From NCBI GenBank assembly GCA_030280995.1, contig JASXTE010000013.1, positions 15,830,001-15,894,000 on the forward strand: a stretch of 64,000 nt of DNA, written 5' to 3'. The notes below the pieces were generated by a model that did no database searches, was not told the origin of the DNA, and saw only the letters and a program-made list of their open reading frames with translations. A program made the position numbers and the translations under genes. Of the stretch, positions 21,217 through 34,400 are shown piece after piece (within the stretch, counting starts at the first letter, position 1; every line of letters begins with the position of its first letter). The stretch comes from Hemileia vastatrix. Its lineage: Eukaryota; Basidiomycota; Pucciniomycetes; Pucciniales; Zaghouaniaceae.

Positions 21217-22349
21217 TGTGGTAGCCTAAAGTTTAGTATGGCACCTAAGTACATAAATGGAGTTGTTACGGAGTGCAAGATTGGCGTTATTATTTTTTTT
21301 ATAAAAGGGTTTTATTTAATTTATTTGAGTTTTAAATATGAAGAAATTGGTCACGAGCAAAAGCCTACACAAAAACAATTTATATTACGGAGAAAACTTA
21401 TTTTTACGGTCTTAAAAGTCTATCAGTATCAAGTAGAGTCACTCAAGAACCTTGAGAAATTTTTCCAGAATTTTTACTATTTTTCTTATATTTTTAAATG
21501 AATTTTAAAGTTTTATAGAAATATTTACGTTTTCAGAAATTACTTAACTTTGATGAATTTTTACGGGGTAATTAGAGCTGCGCAGACTACGAAAATTAGT
21601 TTGAAATGTAAAGGGGAAGTGGCTCTATCATGTGTAATTTTTCTAGATTTTTTATTATAGTTTTAAAGGTTCTAATTGAGTCCTGAAGTCCGGACAGACT
21701 CCGCTTCGACTCCGTACGGAGTCCATACGGACTCCGCTTTGACTCCGTACGGGCTCCGGATTGACTCTGGGAGAGCTCTGGAGGGGAAAACTTAGGCACG
21801 TGACTAGGAATACTTAAGCGCCTCTCAAACTCGAAATTGGGGGGGGATCATCATACAGCTTAATCTTTAACCACCACGGTCTCATTTTTTTTATTACTCA
21901 ACAAGTTAAATAAAATTGTAATACCCTTATAACTTTATATTTTATATATTACACTTTAGAAATACTACTCAACAATTTAAATAACACTTCATACAGGGTA
22001 TCTTTATAAAGTTCTTCATCACTGGGACTTGATTATTGCTGTCTCATAAAAACTCAAATTATTATAAAAACATAAAAGTCAATCTTTTCAGATCTTTCAC
22101 TGGTACACCTTAATTGTTGTTATCAGTATTTCTTTTATCAACAGCCACTTTCTTTAAATCTCAATAAGCGTTAATTATTTTAGAGTTTCATTATTTTCAT
22201 CAATCAGATCCAAGTAGATTGGTTAGCTTAGTGATTTAGAATTCCCATTTTGTTATTTTTATTCGAAGGACGGGGTTTTCAGCTAAATCCACACATCTCC
22301 TCTGGATTCTGCTTACAGCAAGGCGACTGTAAGAGTTTACCTTACCATA
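21217..22349 (+). repeat. 3' LTR of element 1
   Basis: It has the same length (1,133 bp) as the 5' LTR. Differences cluster in the first 250 bp and in the GACTCCG-rich block. It is followed by ACGT (22350-22353), the second copy of the target duplication. Confidence 0.92.
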
Positions 22350-22353
22350 ACGT

Positions 22354-22491
22354 AAATTAAACAAATGCCATCCAAAATTCATATATTAGTAAAAATATCC
22401 ATTAGGTTATGAAAATCTGTCTGTTAAAAATTACATGATTGAGGATACTAAGAGGGGAAATAATGCTCTAAGAACATTCTTGCATAATTAT
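22354..22491. repeat. Degenerate tandem repeat, middle part
   Basis: A short stretch between elements 1 and 3. It contains ACTAAGAGGGGAAATAATGC, a unit start of the satellite at 9227-9868, and stops at CATAATTAT, where element 3 begins. Confidence 0.5.
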
Positions 22492-23281
22492 TGTTGATGG
22501 GTCTCTTGGTCTAGAAGATTTATCTGGAGGTTCTACAAGGATTTTAAGTGTATTATTGGACTTTCAAAGGCAATTTACTTATTTCTTTATCCTTCTGATT
22601 ATTTTACTTAAAATAAAGAGGTAAGAATATAAAGTTATTATTATAATTAATGAGTTAGAAGTACATGAATGTAAATACTAAAACAATAATAAATAGTAAT
22701 AAATATTTAAGTATAGTAAGTAATTTGGTAATATAAGTAAGTAATGAATGAAAAAAAACTAGAAAGGAAGGCCTTATATAGGTTAAGGAGAGACAAGGCA
22801 CGGTGTTGAAATCCTAAATAAAGTAGTCTTAGAGAAGAAAAAAATATTCCAGAAAAATATTTCCAATTTAATAAGGTTGTTCCAAAAAGAGGGTGTCAGA
22901 AAAGAGTATTTACTGTATATGACAGAAATAAATTAATGTATTTAAAATTTACTGTAAATGCCAATTTGAAATAAGTAATTTGAATTTTTGGTAGGTAGTT
23001 AATTTTATTTGAATATTAAATTTTTATTTTTATTTATTTTAATATTAATCTCTATTTCTTTTAACCTGTCATTGAGCACGGTGTTAGACAATAGAAATAT
23101 AAGGGAAAATTAATATTAATTTTAATTATTCACTAACTTTACCATTTTTAATTAGTTAATTTGTTATAGGTAAATTTAATTTAAATAAATTATAATTAAT
23201 AAAATTAAAATAATAAGGTGCAGCTTCATCCCAGTAAATAATTAATTATTTTACTGGGTAAGTCCAGCAACCTGACTGACA
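22492..23281 (-). repeat. 3' LTR of element 3
   Basis: 790 bp, TG...CA in element sense, against 770 bp for its partner at 30187-30956. The two share GGTCTAGAAGATTTATCTGGAG-like starts and the TTAACCTGTCATTGAGCACG region, with many substitutions and small gaps. Confidence 0.85.
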
Positions 23282-23293
23282 CTCCCTCACTCT
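23282..23293 (-). promoter_or_regulatory. Polypurine tract of element 3
   Basis: In element sense AGAGTGAGGGAG directly precedes the 3' LTR. Confidence 0.7.
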
Positions 23294-23484
23294 AAAAAAA
23301 CAATAAAAAAAATGCTATGATTTTTTCTTTTTCTATTTCTTTAGCAGAGTAGGAAGATTAGATATATCCTTCACATGTTCCAAGAATCATATTCAGAAGA
23401 TTTATTCTTGAATTTCAATAAGTATTCTGTATATTTTTCAGAAGTAACTATTCTTTCATTTAGAATCTTATCAATTTCTGCTGT

Positions 23485-26400
23485 CTAAGTGATTTCATTA
23501 GGGGTCTTTTTTGGTCTTCCCCTCTTTTTGGGAAATAAATCACTATTGGATGTGTGAGGTTTCAAAAGAGATATTGGAAAAACAAGATGTTTTCTGTCAT
23601 ATAAAGAATACAAAATAACTTCAACTGTATTATCAACAACCATACTTCTGACAACAAATGGACCAACAAATGGGTCTCTCAATTCGTTATTACCTTGTAA
23701 ACTGAAGTGGACTGTAGAAATCAACACTTCATCACCCTTTTTGAAAGTGTATCCTTTATCAGATTTTTCCCATCTCTTCTTCTCATATTCAAAGGATTTT
23801 TCAATACATTTTTGAGCATGACTTCTGCAAAGTTTTTGCATTTGAAGAAAAGACTTTACACCAGGGTGTAAATCCAAATTAGATATTTTATTATTGGGAA
23901 TTTGGGCAGGAGTATTTGGAGCATATCCAAGCCAGAGCTCAAAAGGCTTTCTTTGAGTAACAGAATGAACAGTGCTATTATAAGCAAATTCTAACCCAGG
24001 AAGTAAGGTAACCCAATCATGAATGAATCTGTCATTGTCTTGATACTCAAGGCCAAAGACACAATACCTTCTTATCATTTCCTCTAAATTTTGAATAATT
24101 ATTTCAGCTAATCCATCAGTCTGAGGGCAATGGGCAGTAGAAAGTTTCAGATCACAACCACAAACATCCATCAGAGACATCCAAAATTCAGAAGTAAATT
24201 TAGGGTCTCTGTCAGAGATTATGGCTTTAGGAAAGTCAGCAGTATTAAACATATGAGACCACCATAAGAAAGCTAATTCTTTAGTGGAAACATCCTTGTG
24301 AGTAGGGATAAATTTACACATTTTTGTGAGTCTTTCCACAATAACCCAACAAGAGTTATAACTGTCTTTTCCAGAAATGGGTAATCCTGTTACAAAATCC
24401 ATGTTTATTATCTGCCATGATGCATCAGGAGGTTCTATATGTTGCATTAATCCAGCTCTCTTACCAGTCAATCTTTTTGATTTTTGGCAAGAATCACAAG
24501 ATTCAACATATAATTTGGTGTATTCAGACATATTAACCCACCAAGCAGTGTTTTTAATTCTGATCATTGTTTTTTAAAGATCAAATTTCCAGCTAATATG
24601 TCATCATGACAAATTTTCAAGATGATTTCTTTCATAAAAGGAGGAATAACAATGACATTACTCAACTTTCTTCTATAATATAGATATCCTTCATCAATTG
24701 AAAATTTACCTTTCTCCAAAGCCTTCTGGTACTTTGTGGGAAGGGTTTAACTAATGCTTGTATTGAAGCATTCTTTGGATCATTTAATATAGTGCATAAC
24801 TTTTTTAAGTCAGTGCCCTTATCATATGAATCCAGAATTAGCTGTAATAGCTCTTCCTCCATATCAACCACATATATTCCATGAATATGAATAATATCAT
24901 CCTCAGGATCATAAGCAGGATTAGAGTCATCATTTGGTAAAGGCAACCTTGATAACATATCCACATTTGAGTGAACAATACCAGCCCTATGAATAATTGT
25001 CATTCTCCCTCTGTATTCCTAAACAGCTAACTGGCATCTGAACATATGTCTGTTAGTTGTTTTAAAGTTTAAAAGGGATTTAACTACACTTCAGTCAGTG
25101 AAAAGTTCAAATTTCTGGTCATCTAGAAAATAATGTAGCTTTTATAGATCCCACACTATGGCTAAACATTCAAGCTGAGTGACACCATATGTCTATTCAC
25201 TATTTCTCAAGGTTCTTGAATTATAACAAATTAATACTTCTGATACTTTATCATTCATCACTTGTTTTTGATGGAGGGAAGCACCAAGACCAATAAAACT
25301 GGCATCAGTGTACAACACAAATGTTTGATTAAAGTCAGGTAAAGAAAGGATTGGTGCTGAAATCAAACAGTGTTTCATAGCTTCAAAAGCTCTCTGTCTT
25401 TCACTATTCCAGACAAAAGCAACATCCTTTCTAGTCGATTGGGTAAGGGGTAAAGCTATGACTTGGAAATTTCTAATATACTTTCTATAGTATCCACACA
25501 TTGCCAAAAAACTCTGGAGCTGTCTAACTGTGGTAAAGGCCTTCACCTGTTGTATGGCTGCCACTTTGTTTTGCTAAACACATATCTGTAACCCTGAAAC
25601 AACATGACCAAGTACTTTTAAAGAATGAAAACCAAATGTACATTTCTTCAAAGCAAGTGTCATATTTATTTAATCCATTTTGTGAAACACTTTACACAGG
25701 TGGTTAAGATGGTCCTCAAATGTTTTTTAGAATATAATGATATCATCAATATAAACCATCAGCCATCCTTCAGTTATCTCTTGATGGAATGTGTTATCCA
25801 TAACTTTTTGAAAAACTGAAGGGGCATTTTTAGGGTCAAATGGCATCCTAACATACTTACAAATGCCAATATGAGTAGCAATCATCAGAAAATTGTTGGA
25901 ATTCTTCTTAACAGGTATCTGGTGATATCCCTTGTTACCATCCAGACAGCTGATATATTTAGCACCTTGTAAGGTAGCATGTATAAAGCTAATTCTAGGT
26001 AAGTGATAGATATCATCAACAGTATAAGTATTTAATGCTCTATAATCACCACATAACCTGGCTTTATCTTTCTCATACATATTTAGGACAGGTGAGATAA
26101 CACAATATTTAGGTGTTTTAACTACCTTTTCAATAATATTCATTTTTAAAAGTGCAGAGATATTGTCTTCAATATCTTTTCTCTTTGTGGGAGAAGCAGG
26201 ATAAGGCTTCTTCTTTAAACTAGGTGGTATGTCAGTTAATGGACAAGATAATGAAAGTTTCATTTCCTCTTTAACTAATCCCAGTTCATGTGACCCATGA
26301 GCAAAGGCCATAGGAAAAGACTTTATCAAGTTAATGATGGAATCTTTATCCTCACTAGAAAGTTGTTCTCCAAAAGAAGCATTGTCAATTTCAGACATAA

Positions 26401-27150
26401 GGGCAAGAATTTATTTTGTAGATCTTCCTTTATATTTAACCACAGAATTAAATGTGTTCAATTATAATTTTAATAATTTTTTTGGGGATGAAATCTTAAA
26501 ATTTCTCTTCCCATTCATCCCCATAGTGAAACATTGGTTTGAAGGATCCAATTTTATGCCATACTTGGTTAAAATATCATTTCCTATAATAAACCAACTA
26601 CTTAAAATATCATTTTTCATGACAACAAAATTACATACAGCTCTTACAAAACTATGGTTATATTTGAAAAACACTGTGGCTTTTTATTTACCAATTGGGG
26701 ACAAAACAGAGCCATAACCTCTTTCATTTTCAGAAATGATAGCCATAGGTTTTGATTTATAGTCTTTATCCGTTGAAGTGAGTGATTTTTCAGATACTAC
26801 ACTTCCACCAGCTCCAGAATCCAGAACAACTTCAATGCTGGTTCCATTGATCAAGACTGGTGCCTTGAGAGGGGAAATAACAATTGAGCTATCCTCAATG
26901 TTCTTTATGATATCAGCATCCTCAATGGTAGATAAATCATTGTGATCAATATAAATAGTTTTTAAATAATAAATATCTTCTTCCAGCATCAAGATTTCTT
27001 GTTGAGATTCATATGAAATATTGCTAGCACAATCACTTGAAGTATCATCCAGTACTATTGTGTCATCAGAATGCTCCTCAGTTTTTTCAACAAGATTTAT
27101 CTTCTTTTCACAAACATGGCCTTTCTTTCAGGGCTTGTTGCACTTGAAGC
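23485..27150 (-). pseudogene. pol: Protease-RT-RNase H-integrase of element 3
   Basis: It continues the gag frame. Order in element sense: protease with VVLDSGAGGSVVS (26850-26800); RT with VISPVLNMYEKDKARLCGDYR and active-site YIDD (about 25745); RNase H with LYTDASFIGLGA; and integrase (24567-23485) after a frameshift in a T run near 24575. Integrase shows WWVNMSEY...C-x2-C zinc half, MDFVTGLP, SDRDPKF and TDGLAE with the D, D and E residues, and a C-terminal GPF.V module. The protein ends in KKRGRPKK, an AT-hook-like motif, and no chromodomain is visible. In-frame stops lie near 26683, 26462, 26410, 25727, 25190, 25020 and 24660. No activity is possible. Confidence 0.85.
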
Positions 27151-29344
27151 AAGTGTTTGTTTCATACTTTTAAGGTGCAACAGGGGCAGAAGTTTTACCA
27201 ACCTTTTCCAGAGGTTTCTTTTGGTAAGTGGAGGGTTTCTCCAAAGAAGTTATAGGAATGAATCTTCTGGAATCATACTTGTTGTATAGAAGGATCTCAT
27301 TACAAGTATTAATGAAAGAAGAAGGTTCTCTGGAGAACTCAGTCCTAGCCACTATCAAGTCTCTCAAAGACATTGGTAATTTATTAAGGATCCTGTCCTT
27401 CCATAGCTCAAAATCCATATTTGAGTCCATTGCCCTCAAGATTTTTACAAGTTTCATTAAGAGCTCAATAGGTTTATCAGTAGAAGAGCTATATCTAGTT
27501 TCCTCATACTTCCTTTGTTGAGACATCCTAAATTTGGAGCCATTAAATTGTGCTTTAATCAATTTATTCCAATCTTCCCATGAGTAGTCATTCCTATCCA
27601 AGAGAACAGATTCATAGCACATTAGGGCTACATTGGTAAACAAAGAAATTAATTTAGACACAGTTTCCTCATCTGGGAGTTTGTAAGAACTTTTCAAGTT
27701 ATCAATTCTGCAAATGAATTGCTGCTAATCAGAAGAAGAGTCACCATAAAATGTTGGATACTGGTCAAGTTTTGGCCAATTCTTTTGATTTGAAGGAATC
27801 TCCTTAGTATTAGCTTGTTTCTGAGTAAGAAGCAGCTGTAAATTCTCCAATTGTGCATTAATATCATTGTTCAATCCTTCTGTTGAAGATCCTGGTGCAT
27901 CATCAATTTTTGATGGAAACTCAGTGGTATCAACAGGAATTTCTGAATCTAATTTTACTTTAGATGAACTAGCAACTGGTAAATTTGGAGCATCATGTAT
28001 CATATTTTCCTTCACAGAAATTTCAGAATATTTTTGATCATTAAACAAAGAATTCAATTTCTCTTCAATTTTTGTTAGTCTGGTTTTCACTCTTGGAAGA
28101 CTAGATGAACTCTCATTTATTTTTGCAAAAAATAACTGGGTTTTATTTTGAAAATATGAATGATGATCACTCAATCTTTTCAGGTTCATTTTATCTACCT
28201 CTAGCTCCTGGAAACAGATAGACACAGTATCTTGTAGTTTAGACAAAACCTTTTTGATATTTTGCCATAAAGCAACTTTTTTTTCATGAGTTACTTTGTA
28301 ATGAAACAAAGCATCAGAAACTCTCTAGAACTCACTCCTCAATGCTTGATAGCCCTGTTCAGTTAACAAACTATTTTATTTCTGAGTCAATTGCATGTTG
28401 TTCATTATATGATTTTGTTTAGCAATAATATCCCTCAAATATTCATCATTAATTTTTGCTACATCTGGAGTGCTTCTCAATAAAGAAAAAGAGTAACTTT
28501 CCAGATTCTCATAAAACTCAGGATCAAGTGTTTCATAAATAATAGCCATATAAGGATTTATCATTGAAGTAGCAATCAAAACCATAGGATTAGATACATT
28601 AGAATATTGAGCAATTTGACTACTACTCTCAGCCTCTACTGGTCTCATAGTTTCATCTCCTCTTCCAGAATTACCTGAAGGAACTGAATCAGCAACAAGA
28701 GATGGTACTTGAGATTCAATAGAGGGGCTTACCAAGGCTTGGGTAAGATCTGAATATTTTTTTCTTTTTCTGCCTCCTTGATAAGGGTGAGGATGTGTGG
28801 GGTTGAATTAACTGGGTTTAGATGGACCTGCCTGAGGCATTTGAGGCTGCTGATGTTGAGACAGATAGTCCCACTGGGTGCTTAACCAATCCCACTTCCA
28901 CTTTGATACTTCCATCTTTTCTGGTTGCTGGGGAGCCAATTTTTGAAGATCCCTGGGGGGAGGAGGTCTTCTCTTCTCTTGAAAAAGGCATCTATTTTTC
29001 TTACGTTTTCTTCTAGCAAGTCTGTTCTTGCTCTCAGTCTTAAGTTCTCTGTCCTCAGTTCCTTTATGTGGGTGGAGAGATTCTTTACTTGCTGAGTTAA
29101 AGGCATTTTTTTTATTTTGAAGCATTTGGGAAGTCCTTCTAGGGGGTTGATTGAAGGCTTTTGCTCCTGAGCATTTGTCTCCACTAGTATTTCCACTTCC
29201 TCCATTTCAACATCCTGATTGGTCCAATGATTGATTAATTTGAGCCAATTTTGTAGTCAAGGGAGAACTTACAGAAGTAGCTTCATCATAATCAATCAGA
29301 TCCAATTCCTCTTCATGAGTAGCATAAACACCTTGATCAGTCAT
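27110..29344 (-). pseudogene. gag: Gag polyprotein of element 3
   Basis: It starts at the ATG at 29344 (MTDQGVYATHEEELDLIDYD). Two compensating frameshifts (near 29225 and 28890) enclose a coiled-coil segment (ELRTENLRLRARTDLLEENVRKI, FKRREDLLPPG). A long Ser/Gln-rich middle and a second coiled coil (DALFHYKVTHEKK to KLNSLFNDQ) follow, then the capsid domain (WPKLDQYPTFYGDSSSD, DYSWEDWNKLIKAQF, LWKDRILNKLP). A degenerate zinc knuckle near 27170-27110 (CFKCNKP-stop-KKGHVC) has a stop inside it. Further stops lie near 28805, 28374, 28325 and 27725. The length and the coiled-coil N-terminus fit the large Gag proteins of rust Ty3 elements. The product would form the virus-like particle. Confidence 0.75.
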
Positions 29345-29439
29345 TTTTTTAAATTTAACCTGAACTGAGGGAAGGAAATATTAAGATGTATTAGTTTTAT
29401 TTTTGCTTTTATTAAAAGAAAAATAAATAAAAAATTAAA

Positions 29440-29830
29440 AATCTTCAGGAAAAAAAATCAACTGAAATAATAATCACAATTTTTTTTAATTCAAAATAAT
29501 TTATAACCAGGATTAAAAGAAATTAACTGAAGAAACAAAATTAATTTTTAATCAACAAATTAAATTTTGATAATTATCAGGATTAAAATCAACTGAAGGA
29601 TATTTAATTACCAGGACTTGATGTCAACTGAAATAATTTTAATATAATTTTTTTTTATAATTTTTTTAATATTTTATTGTCAGGACAATTTGTCAACTGG
29701 AACAATAATATTATTTTAACTTATCAGGACAAATTCAACTGAAAAAAAATAATATAATATAATAATAATAAAAATATTTTATATTACTTCTAGGACTAAG
29801 AAAACTATAGTTCTATCTTTGTCAACTAGG
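29440..29830 (-). repeat. About seven dispersed leader repeats of element 3
   Basis: On the plus strand CAGGA(C/T)..., then TCAACTG(A/G)A, recurs near 29446, 29508, 29577, 29612, 29680, 29723 and 29792, 35-70 bp apart. In element sense the unit is TTCAGTTGA...TCCTG. It lies between the primer site and gag, where RNA packaging signals are usual. Function unknown. Confidence 0.65.
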
Positions 29831-30169
29831 AAAAAAAATAAAAATTCCAAGTTACCAGACACCTCCCCCTGTAATATGAGCAAATTAATGCCACTTACAG
29901 AGTGCTGAGTAAAAGGAAATACATAGAGTATGAAGAGTGCAAAGTGAACCACAAGTAGTAATCAGTATACTTACCACAAATGTATATGACTATAGTCAAT
30001 AGATAAACTTAAGTTTTGGACCGCAGTTCAATTCCCGTTCACAGCAAAAAAATAAGTCATGTGACTGATGACATTTGTGCTTTTCTTTGTCCACTTTGTC
30101 CTTATAGGTACCTCAATGGAGATGGTTCCATGGTCTCCGGCCTCAAGATATCAATGCGCAGTCAATTAT

Positions 30170-30184
30170 TTGGAACAGGTCCCA
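30170..30184 (-). promoter_or_regulatory. Candidate primer-binding site of element 3
   Basis: In element sense TGGGACCTGTTCCAA begins 2 nt inside the 5' LTR border. It starts with TGG as expected for pairing with a tRNA CCA end. It differs from the site of elements 1 and 2. Confidence 0.55.
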
Positions 30185-30186
30185 AC

Positions 30187-30956
30187 TGTCAATGTGTCTC
30201 TTTGTCTAGAAGATTTATCTGGAGGTTCCACAAGGATTTTAAGTGAATTATTGGACTTTCAAAGGCAATTTACGTATTTCTTTATCCTCTTGATTATTTT
30301 ACTCAAAATAAAGAGTTAAGAATATAAAATTATTATTGTAATTAATGAGTTAGAAGTATGTGAATGTAAATACTAAAACAATAATAAATAGTAAATTTTT
30401 TGGTAATATAAGTAAGTAATGAATGAAAAACAACCAGAAAGGAAGGCCTTATATAGGAAAAGGAGAGACAAGGAACAGTGTTAATATCCTAAATACAGTA
30501 GTCTGAGAATAGAAAAGAATATTCCAGAAAAATATTTCCTATTTAATAAGGTTGTTCCAAAAAGAAGGTGTCAGAAAAGAGTATTTACTGTATATGACAG
30601 AAATAAATTAATGTATTTAAAATTTACTGTAAATGTCAATTATAAATAAGTAATTTGAATTTTTTTCAGGTATTTAATTTTATTTTACTATTAAATTTTT
30701 ATTTTAATTTATTTTAATATTAATTTTTATTTCTTTTAACCTGTCATTGAGCACTGTGTTAGACAATAGAAATATAAGGGACAATTAATATTAATTTTAA
30801 TTATTCACTAACTTTACCATTTTGTAATTAGTTAATTTGTTATAGGTAAATTTAATGTAAATAAATTATAATTATTAAAGTTAAATAACAAGGTGTGGCT
30901 TTATCTCAGTAAATAATTAATTATTTTACTGGGTAAGTCTAGCAGCCTGGCTTACA
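30187..30956 (-). repeat. 5' LTR of element 3
   Basis: 770 bp. It ends on the right with TAGCAGCCTGGCTTACA and is followed by ATTAG. It is the partner of 22492-23281. Confidence 0.85.
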
Positions 30957-31480
30957 ATTAGCCCCCAATCATTTATTATTCTCCCATTGTGACAAATATA
31001 AAATAATTCTTTTAAAAATTATAACCATTTACATATTTTTTGTACTATGCACCTTCAGTTTCCAGATAAGATTTTGTAAATGAGAATTTTAAAAAAATTA
31101 GCAATTTCATTCATTTATTTAAAACATTTTTGGTATATATAACCTTATTGAGTTACTAAGAGGACAAATAATTCTCTAATGACATTATCTCTGCTTTAAT
31201 ACTCAATCATGTAATAATACAACAAATTTAATAGTATTTTTTATAAGGAAAATTTTTTTTCTGCAGACCTTTATTTATGCAATTATTTAATTTTTATTCA
31301 ATAGGTATTCTCCAATAGATATGAGTGTAACAGAACCTAAAGAAAACCATCAAAGTCAATATTTGAATGACTCATACTAAGTTTAATCATTTTTAATGCA
31401 ACATTAATTCACTTATTCACTAAAATTATTTGTAATATTTACATACTTCATCAGGCCCCATATAAAAAAAATTTTTTTTC
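30957..31480. repeat. Degenerate tandem repeat, right part
   Basis: It continues the satellite of 9227-9868: AGTTACTAAGAGGACAAATA near 31153, then CTCAATCATGTAAT near 31200. No gene. Confidence 0.45.
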
Positions 31481-34400
31481 CTGAATTGAATGATCAAACC
31501 TTTTCAACAGTAGATGGCTTTTTTTTCACAAAATATCTTCAAGAAATCCAGGTAGATGTTTTCTGGATGGTGGGCAGAAAAAGAAAGATGGGATTCTAGA
31601 AAATTTCTCTCAGCTTGCAATTTTGCATGAGCAAATAGTAACTGAAGTTGAAGAAGAATATAATTTCCTACTAGTCAGATAAAAAAAACTTTTCACATAA
31701 TGGCAGGAAGTATGAAAGCAATAATCAATACACCACTAGCCAGAAATTTAATTGTAAGACCTCTGAAAAAGTCAAATTTCTTTTGGGTTCAAGATTTTCT
31801 GCTATCAAATACATGTCAGAGAACCAGCCAGTCAAAAATTTACTTGATTGTAAGCTAAAAAAAACAATATACACATATTTTTTACCTCCCAGGCATCAAA
31901 TCAGGTTTAGCTGGCTGGAACATAATACAAAAATACTTTTTGTAAAGGGAATTCACACTTCTAGAAAATTCCTTTCAGAGAGCCAATAATGGCTTTACTG
32001 TAAAATCACATTCTAAATTGGCATGTATTTATATTGTTTTCCCGCCATTGGTTCAATATTTTTATGGAAAGCAAACCAAACATAGATTTTCATACTTTCC
32101 ATCCAGAAATTCACTTTTTAGCTGGAAGGTTAAGTTTTTTATTCCTTAAACATGATCAATGCATGCAATAAATTTTCTTTCAGCATGCCATCCAGCTTAA
32201 CAGTGTATTGCTGGCTGAAAAGCATAAATAAATTGAAGTGTGAGTTTGACATCATTATTTTTCTTTCAGCCAGAAGAAAATAAATAACTTTCTGGCTTTC
32301 AGGTTAATGTAGAAATTGACTTGCATGCTGCCTGTCAGAAAGCTATACAGAAGTTTTCTGGCTGGAAAACATAAATATACAACTTTTATCACTTCAATTA
32401 GAATATATCCATAGATCTTTCTAGCTAGCTAAGAGGAAATTTAGTTGCTGGCTGGCAGGGTCTCTTGAAAAATTTTATAGCTGCATGTGAGACATCTAGA
32501 GTGCAAGTTTTTGTCTGGAATACAGAAAGTGATTAAAATTTTAAGGTAGGTATTTCCAGAAAAGGCTAGCATAATCCTGGAAACACTTTCACATGCCTTC
32601 CAGCTAGCAGAATTGTAATTGGTATGCTGGCTTGTAGGTTCAGGATAGGAGAATGTTTGAAAATGCTAGCCAGATAGCAATTAACACTCTAACTGTCTGG
32701 CTGGAAATAAGTAAGACATAATGTTAAGAGACTGAATATAAAAGTATAAAAGAAGTAAAAAATAAAAAGAGGGATCAAAAACTATGAAATAAAAATACAT
32801 ACCAAAAACTGAAAAATGACAGAGTGAAACAATATGAAAAAAAAGAATTAAAAATAGAATAATAAGAGAGAAAAAGTCATTGATGGGCCACAAAACAAAA
32901 CTTACTAATTAATTAATTACTGACAGGCTCTTTAGAAAAGGATTGGAAGCAAGTTAAGGGGTTGAAGAGTTTGTTGGAGGAAGTGTAGGTAGTGTGATTT
33001 GGATGAGTAATGACAAATTGGAAATATCAACTTAATATTGAGTCAAAGATATAAGTAAGTCGAAGCAAAAGAAATGAGCAAACTTCAGAGATAAATAATA
33101 TGCAACTTTTAACATCAAATAACATTTTTCAAGTAAATAGGCTTATTTTTTTAAAAACCAAAATCCATACAAAGTACTTAAAACTTTAATTTCAAATAAA
33201 ATATTCAATATTTCTAAATTCAATTTTAATGGCCTACTATTCAATTTCTAACTATATTTTTTTCAATGTTTTGGATTTTTTACAATAGATTGTAGGCTAC
33301 TAACTAAAAAAGTGTTGAAAAATGAAAAACAAATATTGAATAAAATAATTTAGTGTAAAATTTATGATAACCATTGGTAAGTCAATAATTAATTTCAATT
33401 ATCTATATGAATTTTTTGTATAGCACAAATTTCTTCTTTTAACTTACTAAATTCACAAACAGAATGGGGTATGAATGATATGTTGAAGTGAAGTGTAAAT
33501 AAATAATGAGAAACGTAGCAAGTAGAAAAAAAAGAAGGTAAACCCCAGAAACAAGTATTATTGCATGAGATGAGCATTATTTGGGAATATACCAGATTGA
33601 ACAAAAAATGCACCAACTAATGGGACAGTGGGAGAGTTGGAGATAAGAATCGTATTGTTAAAGGGATCTTTTAGTTTTTGAGCAGCTTTCAGATGGGCAC
33701 AGGAGTGTTTTGGTGGTCAGGACGGGAGGGGAGGACACATTCTAAAGTATTTTTGGTCCATAAGGGGCATAGGTGCTAGTTTGGAGAAGTTGAAGCATTG
33801 AATTAATTAAGGTAAATTTATGGGAGATTTTCCTGATAAAAATTGAATAAACTCCATAGCTTGAGATCAGGTTAATCTTTTCAAGAATTTATACATGCTG
33901 GGTGGGTCAAAATTTCCCCTTAATTTCCTGAGTGGATTAGAGTAAGGGGCAGTTAGGGGTGAGGAGATAAAAACTTTTTCAAGTACTATAAAAATATTTT
34001 CACTTTCTTCCTGTTTTTTTAAATGTTTTACAGATTATTTCTCCTCTTAATTATTATTCATTTGCCAAACTTTATTCATATTATTTAGAATTTTACTTGT
34101 CTATCACTAATCATTTTTGTAGATTAGCTATTGTAAACAACTCCTGCTCTATTTAATATTGAGAAAAATGATATATCACAAGGATATTTTGAATGAGGAG
34201 ATATCATTAGTAAGAATGTTTATTATTCCTTTTTTACAATCTATTTTTATTTTTTTTCTTTGAGCAGAATTGGATTATTTTCTTTTTTTCTGGTTAACAA
34301 CTTTTATATAACAATAATCTGGAAAGTTGAAAATCTCAACTTGAAAATTTAATTGGACTGTCTAAGGTTAAACTTTGTTTCAATTATTAATAATGTGATA

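Larger units (their letters stand above)
9873..22349 (+). mobile_element. Ty3/gypsy element 1, complete but inactive
   Basis: It is bounded by two 1,133-bp LTRs and flanked by the 4-bp target duplication ACGT (9869-9872, 22350-22353). Internally it has a primer-binding site, gag-pro in one frame, RT-RNase H-integrase in the -1 frame, then a long 3' non-coding region with hairpins, a microsatellite and stem-loop repeats, and a polypurine tract. The LTRs differ at roughly 28 positions counted by eye (about 2.5%), so the insertion is moderately old. Eight in-frame stops disable the genes. Length is 12,477 bp. Confidence 0.92.
22492..30956 (-). mobile_element. Ty3/gypsy element 3, inactive
   Basis: LTRs at 22492-23281 and 30187-30956 (in element sense TGTCAGTC.../TGTAAGCC... 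to ...CAACA/...TGACA) enclose a minus-strand gag-pol. Flanks read ATTAT (22487-22491) and ATTAG (30957-30961), a 5-bp target duplication with one mismatch. It is unrelated in sequence to elements 0-2: one gag-pol frame, no -1 shift at the protease/RT border, YIDD in RT, and a different primer site. Many stops, so it is old. Confidence 0.85.

Noticed and set aside
30010..30045. Possible tRNA end (AGTTCAATTCC resembles a B box)
   Set aside because: No matching A box, acceptor stem or anticodon arm upstream; it lies in the leader of element 3.
31560..32710. CTGGCTGG motifs as a true minisatellite
   Set aside because: No constant unit or spacing could be found by eye; kept only as a descriptive note.
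32681..33616. Short hydrophobic minus-strand frames
   Set aside because: No motif, no second copy in the window, and composition expected from AT-rich DNA.
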